Below, one piece after another: positions 1 to 5,319 of a DNA stretch of 5,319 bases. The stretch spans positions 1 through 5,319 of the forward strand of contig JBNMLE010000055.1 in NCBI GenBank assembly GCA_050874705.1, in the 5' to 3' direction. The notes beneath the pieces were generated by a model. That model did not search any database and was not told the DNA's origin. It saw nothing but the letters and a program-made list of their open reading frames with translations. The translations under genes and the position numbers were made by a program. The stretch comes from Fiminaster sp050874705 (lineage in GTDB: Bacteria; Bacillota_I; Bacilli_A; RFN20; CAG-826). Each line of letters starts with the position of its first letter. Within the stretch, counting starts at the first letter, position 1.

Positions 1-292
1 AAAATATTCTAAATATAATTATAAAAATAAAATTAATCATATTGAATTTGCTTTATTAAGGAATGGCTTTGAAAATCATATTGCCACAATTGCAAAAAAT
101 AATATCAAAAATATTGATAATAATGATGAACTTAATAAACTTGAAATCGATTATACAAAAGCGGTTAAAAAATATTCCAAAAAATATGATAAAAACGAAT
201 TGGACAATAAAGTGATAAAATATTTATTAGCAAAAGGCTATTCTTATAAAAATATAATTTATATAAAGGAGAAAAATAAAAATGAAAATTGA
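1..292 (+). CDS. recX: RecX regulatory protein, C-terminal part (5' end outside window)
   Basis: An open frame runs in from the left edge (first whole codon at base 2) and gives 96 residues ending in TGA at 290-292. It fits the C-terminal three-helix repeats of RecX. A helix with LLRNGF is followed by a spacer and the block YTKAVKKYSKKYD, then the closing element VIKYLLAKGYSYKNII, which matches the family's usual 'yL..KGFsyd.I' ending. RecX binds RecA filaments and modulates recombination and the SOS response in the cytoplasm. The fragment is very rich in Lys, Asn and Ile and is visibly more AT-rich than the genes to its right. Its last codons overlap yhaM by 11 bp, and the yhaM ribosome binding site lies inside it, so the two are probably co-transcribed. 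The family call rests on pattern recognition of the C-terminus only. The start and N-terminal repeats cannot be seen. Confidence 0.75.
   Translation, partial: KYSKYNYKNKINHIEFALLRNGFENHIATIAKNNIKNIDNNDELNKLEIDYTKAVKKYSKKYDKNELDNKVIKYLLAKGYSYKNIIYIKEKNKNEN
265..271 (+). promoter_or_regulatory. Ribosome binding site of yhaM, inside the end of recX
   Basis: AAAGGAG lies 10 nt before the ATG at 282 and supports that start. It sits within the last codons of recX, so ribosomes finishing recX pass over it. This suggests translational coupling of the two genes. Confidence 0.75.
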
Positions 293-1226
293 ATGGATTA
301 AAGATCTAAAAGATGGTGCTCACGTTCATGATGAATTCATCGTTGCAAGCGTTAATAAATGTGCATCAGATAAAGGAAAGCAATATCTTAACGTCGTTCT
401 TCAAGATAAAACAGGCACTATAAGTGCAAAAAAGTGGGACGTAAGTGAAAGAGATTTAAATCTTATTGTTCCTGGAAAAGTTCTCGAATTCGAAGGCGAA
501 ATTAATTCATATAAAGGCGTTTTACAATTTAAGATCATTTATGTTTCAGAGGTTGATGAAAAATTAATAAATATTGAAAATTTCAAAAAAGTTTCCCCAA
601 TTCCTTTAAATGAATTAAAGGCTAAATTAGATAATTATTTACATTCTTTCAAAGATAAAGATGTTGAATTAATAGCAAATACAGTCATTAATCATTTTTA
701 TGATAAATATATAACTTATCCTGCAGCAGTAAAAATTCACCATGAATTTGGCAGTGGTATTCTTCATCATTCTCTTGCTATGGCCGATTTAGCGGAACAA
801 GTTGCAAGACTTTATCCAAGTGTAGATCGCGATCTTCTTGTCGCTGGAGCTTTAATGCATGATATTGGCAAAACTGTTGAATACAAAGATCTTCCAGTTC
901 CTGAAGTTACAACAGAAGGAAAACTAATTGGTCATATTTCAATCATGTACGCCGAATTTAAAAACATTGTTGATAAATTAGATATTAAATCAGAAGTACC
1001 AATGTTATTAGAACATATGATATTATCGCATCACGGAAAACTTGAATTTGGTTCTCCAGTTCTTCCAATGACTAGAGAAGCTATGCTTCTTTCTATGATT
1101 GATTTACTTGATTCACAACTAATGGTTGTTGATAAAGCCTTAAAAGATGTTAAGCCAGGAGAATTTTCTGAAAGAATCTGGTCAATGGACAATGTGTCAT
1201 TTTATAAGCCAAAAGAAAGAAAATAG
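282..1226 (+). CDS. yhaM: YhaM-family 3'-5' exoribonuclease (OB fold + HD domain)
   Basis: This gene encodes 314 residues, the same length as B. subtilis YhaM. Residues of about 15-90 have the pattern of an OB-fold nucleic-acid-binding domain, including YLNVVLQDKTGTI and a later KGVLQFKI strand. Residues of about 150-300 form an HD metal-dependent phosphohydrolase domain. Its likely metal ligands are H162/H163 (GILHHSL), H193-D194 (LMHDIGK), H218 (IGHIS), H250/H251 (LSHHGK) and D274 (SMIDLLD), so the active site looks complete. Characterised members are Mn2+-dependent cytoplasmic 3'-to-5' exonucleases acting on single-stranded RNA (and DNA), which trim or degrade transcript 3' ends. The start is fixed by the AAAGGAG at 265-271 and the overlap with recX. 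No separate promoter was recognised, so it is probably transcribed with recX. It ends in TAG just before a hairpin terminator and faces hit. No frameshift or missing motif was seen. Confidence 0.93.
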   Translation: MKIEWIKDLKDGAHVHDEFIVASVNKCASDKGKQYLNVVLQDKTGTISAKKWDVSERDLNLIVPGKVLEFEGEINSYKGVLQFKIIYVSEVDEKLINIENFKKVSPIPLNELKAKLDNYLHSFKDKDVELIANTVINHFYDKYITYPAAVKIHHEFGSGILHHSLAMADLAEQVARLYPSVDRDLLVAGALMHDIGKTVEYKDLPVPEVTTEGKLIGHISIMYAEFKNIVDKLDIKSEVPMLLEHMILSHHGKLEFGSPVLPMTREAMLLSMIDLLDSQLMVVDKALKDVKPGEFSERIWSMDNVSFYKPKERK

Positions 1227-1235
1227 ACAATAATA

Positions 1236-1292
1236 AAAACCATTAATTACTATATCTTTATGAAATTAAGGATATAGTTTTTTAACGGTTTT
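1236..1292. terminator. Probable bidirectional terminator between convergent yhaM and hit
   Basis: The core stem pairs 1249-1260 with 1267-1278 (12 bp including one G-U, six-base loop) and is followed on the + strand by six T at 1278-1283. This is a good intrinsic terminator for yhaM. An outer stem also exists: AAAACCATTAA at 1236-1246 pairs with TTAACGGTTTT at 1282-1292 with one mismatch. On the - strand the outer stem ends in GGTTTTTATTATT, so the same element could stop transcripts from hit. It sits in the 75-bp gap between the two stop codons. The + strand role is well supported; the - strand role is inferred from symmetry. Confidence 0.75.
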
Positions 1293-1301
1293 ATATTTAA
1301 A

Positions 1302-1724
1302 TTACATTCCTTTTTTGATTTCGTTTGCTAAACTTGGCAAAGATAGTTCATCAAGTTTAGAATTTTCTTTCATTGTAATTTGGAAGCCTTCATTTGAAAT
1401 GTATCTAGGAATAACATGAACATGGAAGTGATAAACGCTTTGGCCAGCTTCTTTATTCACATTAGTTAATATGTTCACACCTTTTGCACCTAACATAGCC
1501 ACTTGCGCTTGTCCAATTCTTTGAGCAACATCCATTACTTTATGCATAGTGTCTTTCGGAACTGTTAAGAAATTATCAAAATGTTTTTTTGATACAACAA
1601 GTGTATGCCCTTTTGTTACTTGAGAAACATCTAAGAAGGCAATTACATCATCGTCTTCATAAACGATAGAAGAAGGAATCTCTTTGTTAATAATTTTGCA
1701 AAATATACAATTCTTATTTTCCAT
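1302..1724 (-). CDS. hit: HIT-family nucleotide hydrolase/transferase (Hit/HinT-like)
   Basis: This gene encodes 140 residues, a typical length for the Hit/HinT branch. The signature is HFHVHVIPR, with H99, H101 and H103; by family analogy the middle histidine (H101) is the nucleophile attacking the alpha-phosphate. Just before it is the conserved AGQSVYH stretch (93-99). The N-terminus has CIFCKI (C6, C9), which with H48 and H99 could form the zinc site seen in several bacterial Hit proteins. YEDDDVIAFLDV and the TKGHTLVVSKKH block are also typical. The family hydrolyses or transfers AMP-type groups on purine nucleotide phosphoramidates and related compounds in the cytoplasm; the physiological substrate is usually unknown. 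The start is supported by AAAGGAG at 1739-1733, 8 nt upstream. No convincing promoter of its own is visible, so it may depend on read-through from the lipoprotein genes. It runs toward yhaM. Confidence 0.94.
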   Translation of the reverse strand: MENKNCIFCKIINKEIPSSIVYEDDDVIAFLDVSQVTKGHTLVVSKKHFDNFLTVPKDTMHKVMDVAQRIGQAQVAMLGAKGVNILTNVNKEAGQSVYHFHVHVIPRYISNEGFQITMKENSKLDELSLPSLANEIKKGM

Positions 1725-1732
1725 AATCTAAA

Positions 1733-1749
1733 CTCCTTTATAAAAGGAG
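1733..1749 (-). promoter_or_regulatory. hit ribosome binding site with an overlapping sequestering hairpin
   Basis: On the - strand the hit Shine-Dalgarno AAAGGAG (1739-1733) is preceded by CTCCTTT (1749-1743), its exact complement, with only a three-base spacer. The pair can fold into a 7-bp hairpin hiding the ribosome binding site. CTCC is also the distal part of the right arm of the terminator hairpin just upstream, so the two hairpins cannot form together. The ribosome binding site is certain in practice; regulation by alternative folding is inference. The very short loop makes the second hairpin marginal. Confidence 0.5.
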
Positions 1750-1767
1750 GATAGCATTCTATCCTCC
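1741..1767 (-). terminator. Short intrinsic terminator after the lipoprotein pair
   Basis: On the - strand GGAGGATAG (1767-1759) pairs perfectly with CTATCCTCC (1754-1746) around a four-base loop and is followed by TTTTAT (1745-1740). It lies 12 bp after the TAA of the second lipoprotein gene. The T tract is short, so termination is probably partial and some transcripts may continue into hit. Confidence 0.7.
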
Positions 1768-1779
1768 AAATGTTAATAA

Positions 1780-3480
1780 TTAATCTTCAAATAATTCTGG
1801 GAATTTTTCTTTGAAGTAATCAAAGATGCTTGAATCGTGATATGCAACAGAATATTTTTCAATATATGAAGAATATGTTTTGTTGATATATGAGTCTTTT
1901 GTTCCTAATGTTTCCGCTAATTTGCGAGCAGTTCTTTCAGTGAACAAGACATCATCATCGCTATGTTTTGCAACATATGATTGTTTACCATCAATATCAA
2001 GTTTTGATGTTGATACAGCTTCAACAACTTCAATGATATAGAAGTTATCGCTATCATAAATAATGAAGTTCTTAGGATCATTTACTGCACTTTCGCTTGT
2101 GGCAGGAGTTAAATAGTAATGACCATTAATATTTCTTACATAATTCTTGGAATCGTATTTATGTTCTGCGTCTTCTTTTTCAAGGTTGTCAACATCGTTT
2201 GAAACGTTAATTTTGAATAAACGATCTCTAATTGATGTAGGAAGATCTGTTAAGCCGCCGTTTTTAACATACCAACCATCAGTTGTATAATCCTTAGTTG
2301 CTAAGTCGGCTAATTTGATTTTTAAACCTTTTTCCTTAGTATATGTGTACGCGCCTGTGAATTCACTTAATGCTGACATCGCTTCTTCATCAGCGAATCT
2401 ATTGTCTTGGTCAATCTTTTGATATTTTTCAATCAATTGTCCAAATTGTGTTCCTGGGAAGTATTTGTATGAACCAAATGTTTGTTCTACAAGACCACAA
2501 TCTTTAAGAAGTTGTTTTTCACTAGCATCGAGTTCGATGACGTTTCCGTCTTTATCAATACCTCTAAATCCTCTCCAAGCATTGGCAACCATTTCAAAGT
2601 CGACATCTTTGTTATCAAGGATATAGTTTGTCGCATATGTATTCAATAAAGTATTTGGTAATTCTTTATATTTTTCATCACGTGTTAATTTGATGATATT
2701 TACTTCACGACCATAGGCTCTTCCAAGTGTGGAATAGTTGTTTTCAATGAGATATTGTTCGACTAATTTATCTTTGTAGATTGTTTTAATTAAATGGCGT
2801 TCAATATAGTCATCATATCTTCCATCCATATGAATGAATGAGCTGACATCTTCTTTCTTAAGATCTGGTGTAATATAGCCTTCATACCAATCTGTTTTTG
2901 TCATATCGACATCATATAGATCGGCATAATGAGCCATAGCTAATCTTCTTTCGTAGAATTTGCCTGTATCATCATTATATGTTTTTGATGTGATTTCATT
3001 ATAGAAAGCTTCATTAATTCTTTCTTCGACATCATTATAGAAAGCTTTTAATCTTTTAATACGAATTGCATCAACAGTGGTGTTATATTTTTCCGCTAAA
3101 TATTGGTCTTCAGTTTTGTCATCTGAAACTTTATTTTCGTGAGCATAAACACCCATATGTTTTTCAATGAATGATTTCATCTTTGCTTCATCGTTTTCAG
3201 TAACTAAAGTTTTAATTTCACTATATTTACCGAATTGATCATTTGTGATGATTTCAACAAAGTTATTAAGAACATCATCTTTTTTGTTTGAAACTAAATC
3301 ATCATACAATGTTCCCATGATGTTGTTATATACATCAACTTTTGAATTGTCATCTTTGTTAACGATAACGTTGTCATTGTAATTGCCTGGTAATGCATTT
3401 ACTGAATCGCATCCTGTTAATAAGAATGCACCTGCAAGGGCTAAAATAAGACCTTTTCCAATTTTCATTTTGTTTGCCAT
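1780..3480 (-). CDS. PrsA/SurA-like lipoprotein with a degenerate, probably non-catalytic parvulin region
   Basis: This gene encodes 566 residues. Residues 1-24 are a lipoprotein signal peptide: Lys residues, a hydrophobic stretch, then the lipobox LTGC with lipidated C24. The mature protein should be anchored outside the membrane. A parvulin-like layout can be traced. REVNIIKL (258-265) sits where the first strand (usually HILVK) belongs. DFEMVANAW (294-302) resembles the helix usually written 'DF..lA..yS'. GWYVKNGG (402-409) with IRDRLFKINVSN (417-428) resembles the 'G.lGwf... aaf.l..GevS' section, and NFYIIEVVEA (479-488) resembles the last strand (usually GYHIIKV). Both catalytic-site histidines are absent, and extra segments of about 95 and 45 residues interrupt the domain. 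The C-terminus (about 510-566) is helical and resembles the PrsA tail. It overlaps the upstream prsA by one base (TAATG) and shares general N-terminal features with it, suggesting an old duplication. A secretion-foldase or chaperone role is inferred; the lipoprotein call is strong. Confidence 0.75.
   Translation of the reverse strand: MANKMKIGKGLILALAGAFLLTGCDSVNALPGNYNDNVIVNKDDNSKVDVYNNIMGTLYDDLVSNKKDDVLNNFVEIITNDQFGKYSEIKTLVTENDEAKMKSFIEKHMGVYAHENKVSDDKTEDQYLAEKYNTTVDAIRIKRLKAFYNDVEERINEAFYNEITSKTYNDDTGKFYERRLAMAHYADLYDVDMTKTDWYEGYITPDLKKEDVSSFIHMDGRYDDYIERHLIKTIYKDKLVEQYLIENNYSTLGRAYGREVNIIKLTRDEKYKELPNTLLNTYATNYILDNKDVDFEMVANAWRGFRGIDKDGNVIELDASEKQLLKDCGLVEQTFGSYKYFPGTQFGQLIEKYQKIDQDNRFADEEAMSALSEFTGAYTYTKEKGLKIKLADLATKDYTTDGWYVKNGGLTDLPTSIRDRLFKINVSNDVDNLEKEDAEHKYDSKNYVRNINGHYYLTPATSESAVNDPKNFIIYDSDNFYIIEVVEAVSTSKLDIDGKQSYVAKHSDDDVLFTERTARKLAETLGTKDSYINKTYSSYIEKYSVAYHDSSIFDYFKEKFPELFED
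2996..3047 (-). repeat. 16-bp direct repeat inside the second lipoprotein gene
   Basis: The 16-mer TCATTATAGAAAGCTT (+ strand) occurs at 2996-3011 and again at 3032-3047, offset by exactly 36 bp. The spacing is in frame (12 codons) and encodes AFYN at residues 146-149 and 158-161. This may be a small helix-scale duplication or chance in AT-rich coding DNA. Confidence 0.6.
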
Positions 3481-5222
3481 TATTCTTCACCTCTAATCTT
3501 GTTATCGTTGCATTGACCGCCTTTTGCCCAATCAGCACCAGTATGTGTCTTAAATCCGATAGCGCATGCTTCAGGAATTAATTTACTTCTTTCTGCTTCT
3601 TGAACTTTTAATGTTTCAATGTATGAATTCCATGTTTGTTCCCATGAAATCATATCTTTTTCTTTAGCGGATACTTTTGTGCTTTCAATCCATTTATCGA
3701 TTGAGTTTTCTAATTTTTCATCGTTTAATTTGATTTTTTCAGATTGAACATATTTCTTATAAATATATTTATTTAAATTAGAATCGAAGTTTTTAATCTT
3801 GTTTTCAACTTCAGTAGCACGTGTTTTATAATCTTTTGTTTCTTGATTAAGGAAATTGACGTATGTTTGTTTATAACTACCGGAAGCATCGACTGGGTAA
3901 TTTGTTTGTCCAGGATATTTAGTGGTGTAGTATTCTGAGACAGTGACGTTATTAACAGTCTTAATAAGTGGTGTGCATTGAACAACGATAAAGTGGATTC
4001 CTTGGTAATTGCTTCCATCACCAGCACGAACCACTAAAATAGGTTGTCCTTCTTTTGTTCTTAAGATTTTTCCAAGACCATCACCTGTATCAGTGAAATT
4101 GAATCCAGGGAGTGTTGAATAATCTTTTGGAGATGTTTCTCCTTCAACATCTGTTGGAGTAATGACTCCTACAGCGTGTTTGTTTAAATATTTATTAAAA
4201 TAAACGTTACGTGGGTAATATGTGGCTGAACCATCATTAACTTCACGATTCTTTTCATCTAATGTAACATTGTTAACTTCATTTAATTTAACAAATGCGC
4301 CATAAGGAATTTTTGCGATTGATGAACCTGCAACATCTTCATAATCATTTTTGACTGCATCAGACATCTTAATATTGCTTGATGAAGCAGCAGCTTTTGT
4401 GCTGTTGTTATAAAGATTTTCGTAAGCATAAACACCAAGTTTAAATTCATTGACGAAACCTGTGTCTTTATCCATAATGCCAAGATCACCAAATGTTGAT
4501 GATGAACTGTCATCAGAATAAAGTTGGGCAATTCTACCAAATGAATCGTTTCCTTTTGCTAATGCAGAAACAACATCATAAAGTTTAATTGCGTTGCTTG
4601 CATCAATTGTAGAATTCCAGAAGTTTGTTGAACTTGAATCACTAATTTTTACAAGAATATGACGTACATGATATGGAACTTTAACATTTAAATAGCCATC
4701 ATATGCATCTGGATTTTCTGCAGTTGGAACAGAATCACGAAGAAGATCAGTGTTATTGTCATAGAATTGTTTGTTGAATTCTTCGAGTTCTTTTTGATAC
4801 AAGAAATGTTGAAGTAATTCTTCTTCATCTTCACAGCTGTAGCTCTTTAATAAAGAATCCCATTCTTCATCATAGTTTGTTGAATTTGTATCAGCATTTT
4901 TCTTTGCTTGATTTTTGATACCTTCAACTTCGTTTTTAGCTTTTTTAAGTACTTCTTCGTATTTAGCTATACCACTAGCTTCAACTTTAAAGTAGTTTCC
5001 GACAATAAGTTTATAAATATTATCGAACATAGAAGAAACTTTGCTTGAGTCATTGTAATAACTGCCAAATAAGTCGTTGGCGGTATAATTTTGAGTCTCT
5101 CCAGCAGAGTTCTTGTAGGTTAAGATATAACCATCAGGGGAATAAGTGACATCACAGCCTGCCGCAAATGTTGCTGCAAGTAAGCCGGCCATAATTCCTA
5201 AGGTCATTTTTGATTTTTTCAT
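3480..5222 (-). CDS. prsA: PrsA-like peptidyl-prolyl isomerase lipoprotein with insertion-bearing parvulin domain
   Basis: With an ATG at 5222 this gene encodes 580 residues, about twice the length of B. subtilis PrsA. Residues 1-23 form a lipoprotein signal: basic start, hydrophobic core, then FAAGC with C23. The Ala at -3 is less common than Leu. Residues of about 42-78 (YTANDLF then a helix) fit the PrsA/SurA N-terminal chaperone region. The parvulin domain starts with HVRHILVK (185-192), continues with DSFGRIAQLYSDD (226-238), FGDLG (244-248) and VNEF (257-260), and closes with GIHFIVV (408-414). H188 and H410 match the two conserved active-site histidines, so isomerase activity is plausible. 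About 145 residues separate the last two elements, against roughly 25-30 in ordinary parvulins. The C-terminal part (about 440-550) is helical and charged, and ends in a tail with C553 and C571. It should fold secreted proteins outside the membrane. It is first in a coupled pair. An in-frame TTG at 5249 is open but is not the likely start. Confidence 0.85.
   Translation of the reverse strand: MKKSKMTLGIMAGLLAATFAAGCDVTYSPDGYILTYKNSAGETQNYTANDLFGSYYNDSSKVSSMFDNIYKLIVGNYFKVEASGIAKYEEVLKKAKNEVEGIKNQAKKNADTNSTNYDEEWDSLLKSYSCEDEEELLQHFLYQKELEEFNKQFYDNNTDLLRDSVPTAENPDAYDGYLNVKVPYHVRHILVKISDSSSTNFWNSTIDASNAIKLYDVVSALAKGNDSFGRIAQLYSDDSSSSTFGDLGIMDKDTGFVNEFKLGVYAYENLYNNSTKAAASSSNIKMSDAVKNDYEDVAGSSIAKIPYGAFVKLNEVNNVTLDEKNREVNDGSATYYPRNVYFNKYLNKHAVGVITPTDVEGETSPKDYSTLPGFNFTDTGDGLGKILRTKEGQPILVVRAGDGSNYQGIHFIVVQCTPLIKTVNNVTVSEYYTTKYPGQTNYPVDASGSYKQTYVNFLNQETKDYKTRATEVENKIKNFDSNLNKYIYKKYVQSEKIKLNDEKLENSIDKWIESTKVSAKEKDMISWEQTWNSYIETLKVQEAERSKLIPEACAIGFKTHTGADWAKGGQCNDNKIRGEE
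3487..3494 (-). promoter_or_regulatory. Ribosome binding site of the second lipoprotein gene
   Basis: AGAGGTGA on the - strand lies 6 nt before the ATG at 3480 and is embedded in the last codons of prsA. With the TAATG stop/start overlap it indicates translational coupling. It favours the ATG at 3480 over the next in-frame ATG at 3468, which has no such site. Confidence 0.65.
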
Positions 5223-5236
5223 AATTAACCTATATG

Positions 5237-5243
5237 CCTCCTT
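5237..5243 (-). promoter_or_regulatory. Ribosome binding site that decides the prsA start
   Basis: AAGGAGG on the - strand lies 14 nt before the ATG at 5222. The longer reading from TTG at 5249 would translate through this site and put extra residues (KKEAYRLI) before a normal lipoprotein signal. The ATG is therefore preferred. The spacing is somewhat long, which leaves a little doubt. Confidence 0.7.
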
Positions 5244-5284
5244 TTTCAAACATAGCTAAATTATCTTACTACTTTATTTGTATA

Positions 5285-5313
5285 AATACAACTAGTTATT
5301 CAAAATAAGTCAA
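5285..5313 (-). promoter_or_regulatory. Candidate sigma-A-type promoter for the lipoprotein operon
   Basis: On the - strand TTGACT (5313-5308, five of six to the -35 consensus) is followed after 17 bp by TGTATT (5290-5285, four of six to the -10 consensus). Transcription would start near 5278 and leave a leader of about 55 nt before the ATG at 5222. The -10 is weak, and overlapping TATTTA or TACAAA readings with other spacings are possible. An eight-base palindrome, AACTAGTT (5290-5297), lies in the spacer edge and could be chance. Confidence 0.4.
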
Positions 5314-5319
5314 TAGATT

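Noticed and set aside
282..292. Possible TGA recoding (Mycoplasma-type code) at the end of recX
   Set aside because: Reading TGA as Trp would add only three codons before a TAA, and Trp elsewhere in the window is TGG without in-frame TGA, so TGA is a normal stop here.
1738..1743. TATAAA on the - strand just before hit, resembling a -10 box
   Set aside because: A start from here would fall within or after the hit ribosome site, and no -35 stands at a suitable distance. It is explained by the terminator tail running into the Shine-Dalgarno.
3773..4027. 84-residue open frame on the - strand within prsA
   Set aside because: It lies in a different frame inside a well-supported gene, has no ribosome site or domain pattern, and its composition looks like a frame shadow.
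4283..4540. 85-residue open frame on the - strand within prsA
   Set aside because: Another out-of-frame shadow of prsA. Its Leu/Met/His-rich translation is typical of a shifted frame.
1..5319. Mobile element, CRISPR, toxin-antitoxin, phage or new defence system
   Set aside because: No transposase, integrase, terminal repeats, regularly spaced repeats or toxin-like small genes are visible. The window is nearly filled by housekeeping and secretion genes.
5250..5319. Divergent gene or promoter on the + strand at the right edge
   Set aside because: The remaining 70 bases are too short and show no + strand ribosome site or clear promoter pair; the best signal there points to the - strand.

Overview
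The window comes from an AT-rich, low-GC Gram-positive-type bacterium. The gene content is Bacilli-like: a RecX C-terminus, a YhaM-family exoribonuclease, a HIT protein and two PrsA-like foldase lipoproteins. Bacillus subtilis also keeps yhaM, prsA and hit close together, so this looks like a rearranged version of a known Bacilli neighbourhood. All Trp codons I checked are TGG and the genes are not broken by TGA, so the code appears standard. That argues against Mycoplasmatales and fits an AT-rich member of the Bacilli or Erysipelotrichia, or a related uncultured gut or Acholeplasma-like lineage. The lineage is inference.

Layout. On the + strand, bases 1-292 hold the last 96 codons of recX, which overlaps by 11 bp a complete yhaM (282-1226). 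A 75-bp convergent gap follows, with a long hairpin that probably terminates transcription in both directions. Everything right of it is on the - strand and reads right to left. A weak candidate promoter (about 5285-5313) precedes prsA (start corrected to an ATG at 5222, stop at 3480). A second, divergent PrsA-like lipoprotein gene (3480-1780) follows, coupled by a TAATG overlap. Then come a short terminator-like hairpin and hit (1724-1302).

How the genes work together. The two lipoproteins should be anchored on the outer face of the membrane and help secreted proteins fold. The upstream one keeps recognisable parvulin strands with both active-site histidines, but with a large insertion in the domain. 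The downstream one has the same general layout but lacks both histidines, so it looks like a non-catalytic partner. YhaM (RNA 3'-end processing) and HIT (nucleotide-phosphate chemistry) are cytoplasmic housekeeping enzymes. RecX modulates RecA.

I see no mobile element, CRISPR array, tRNA, rRNA or defence system. The points most worth a second look are the catalytic/pseudo-parvulin lipoprotein pair, the insertion in the parvulin domain, and two mutually exclusive hairpins in front of hit, one of which covers its ribosome binding site.
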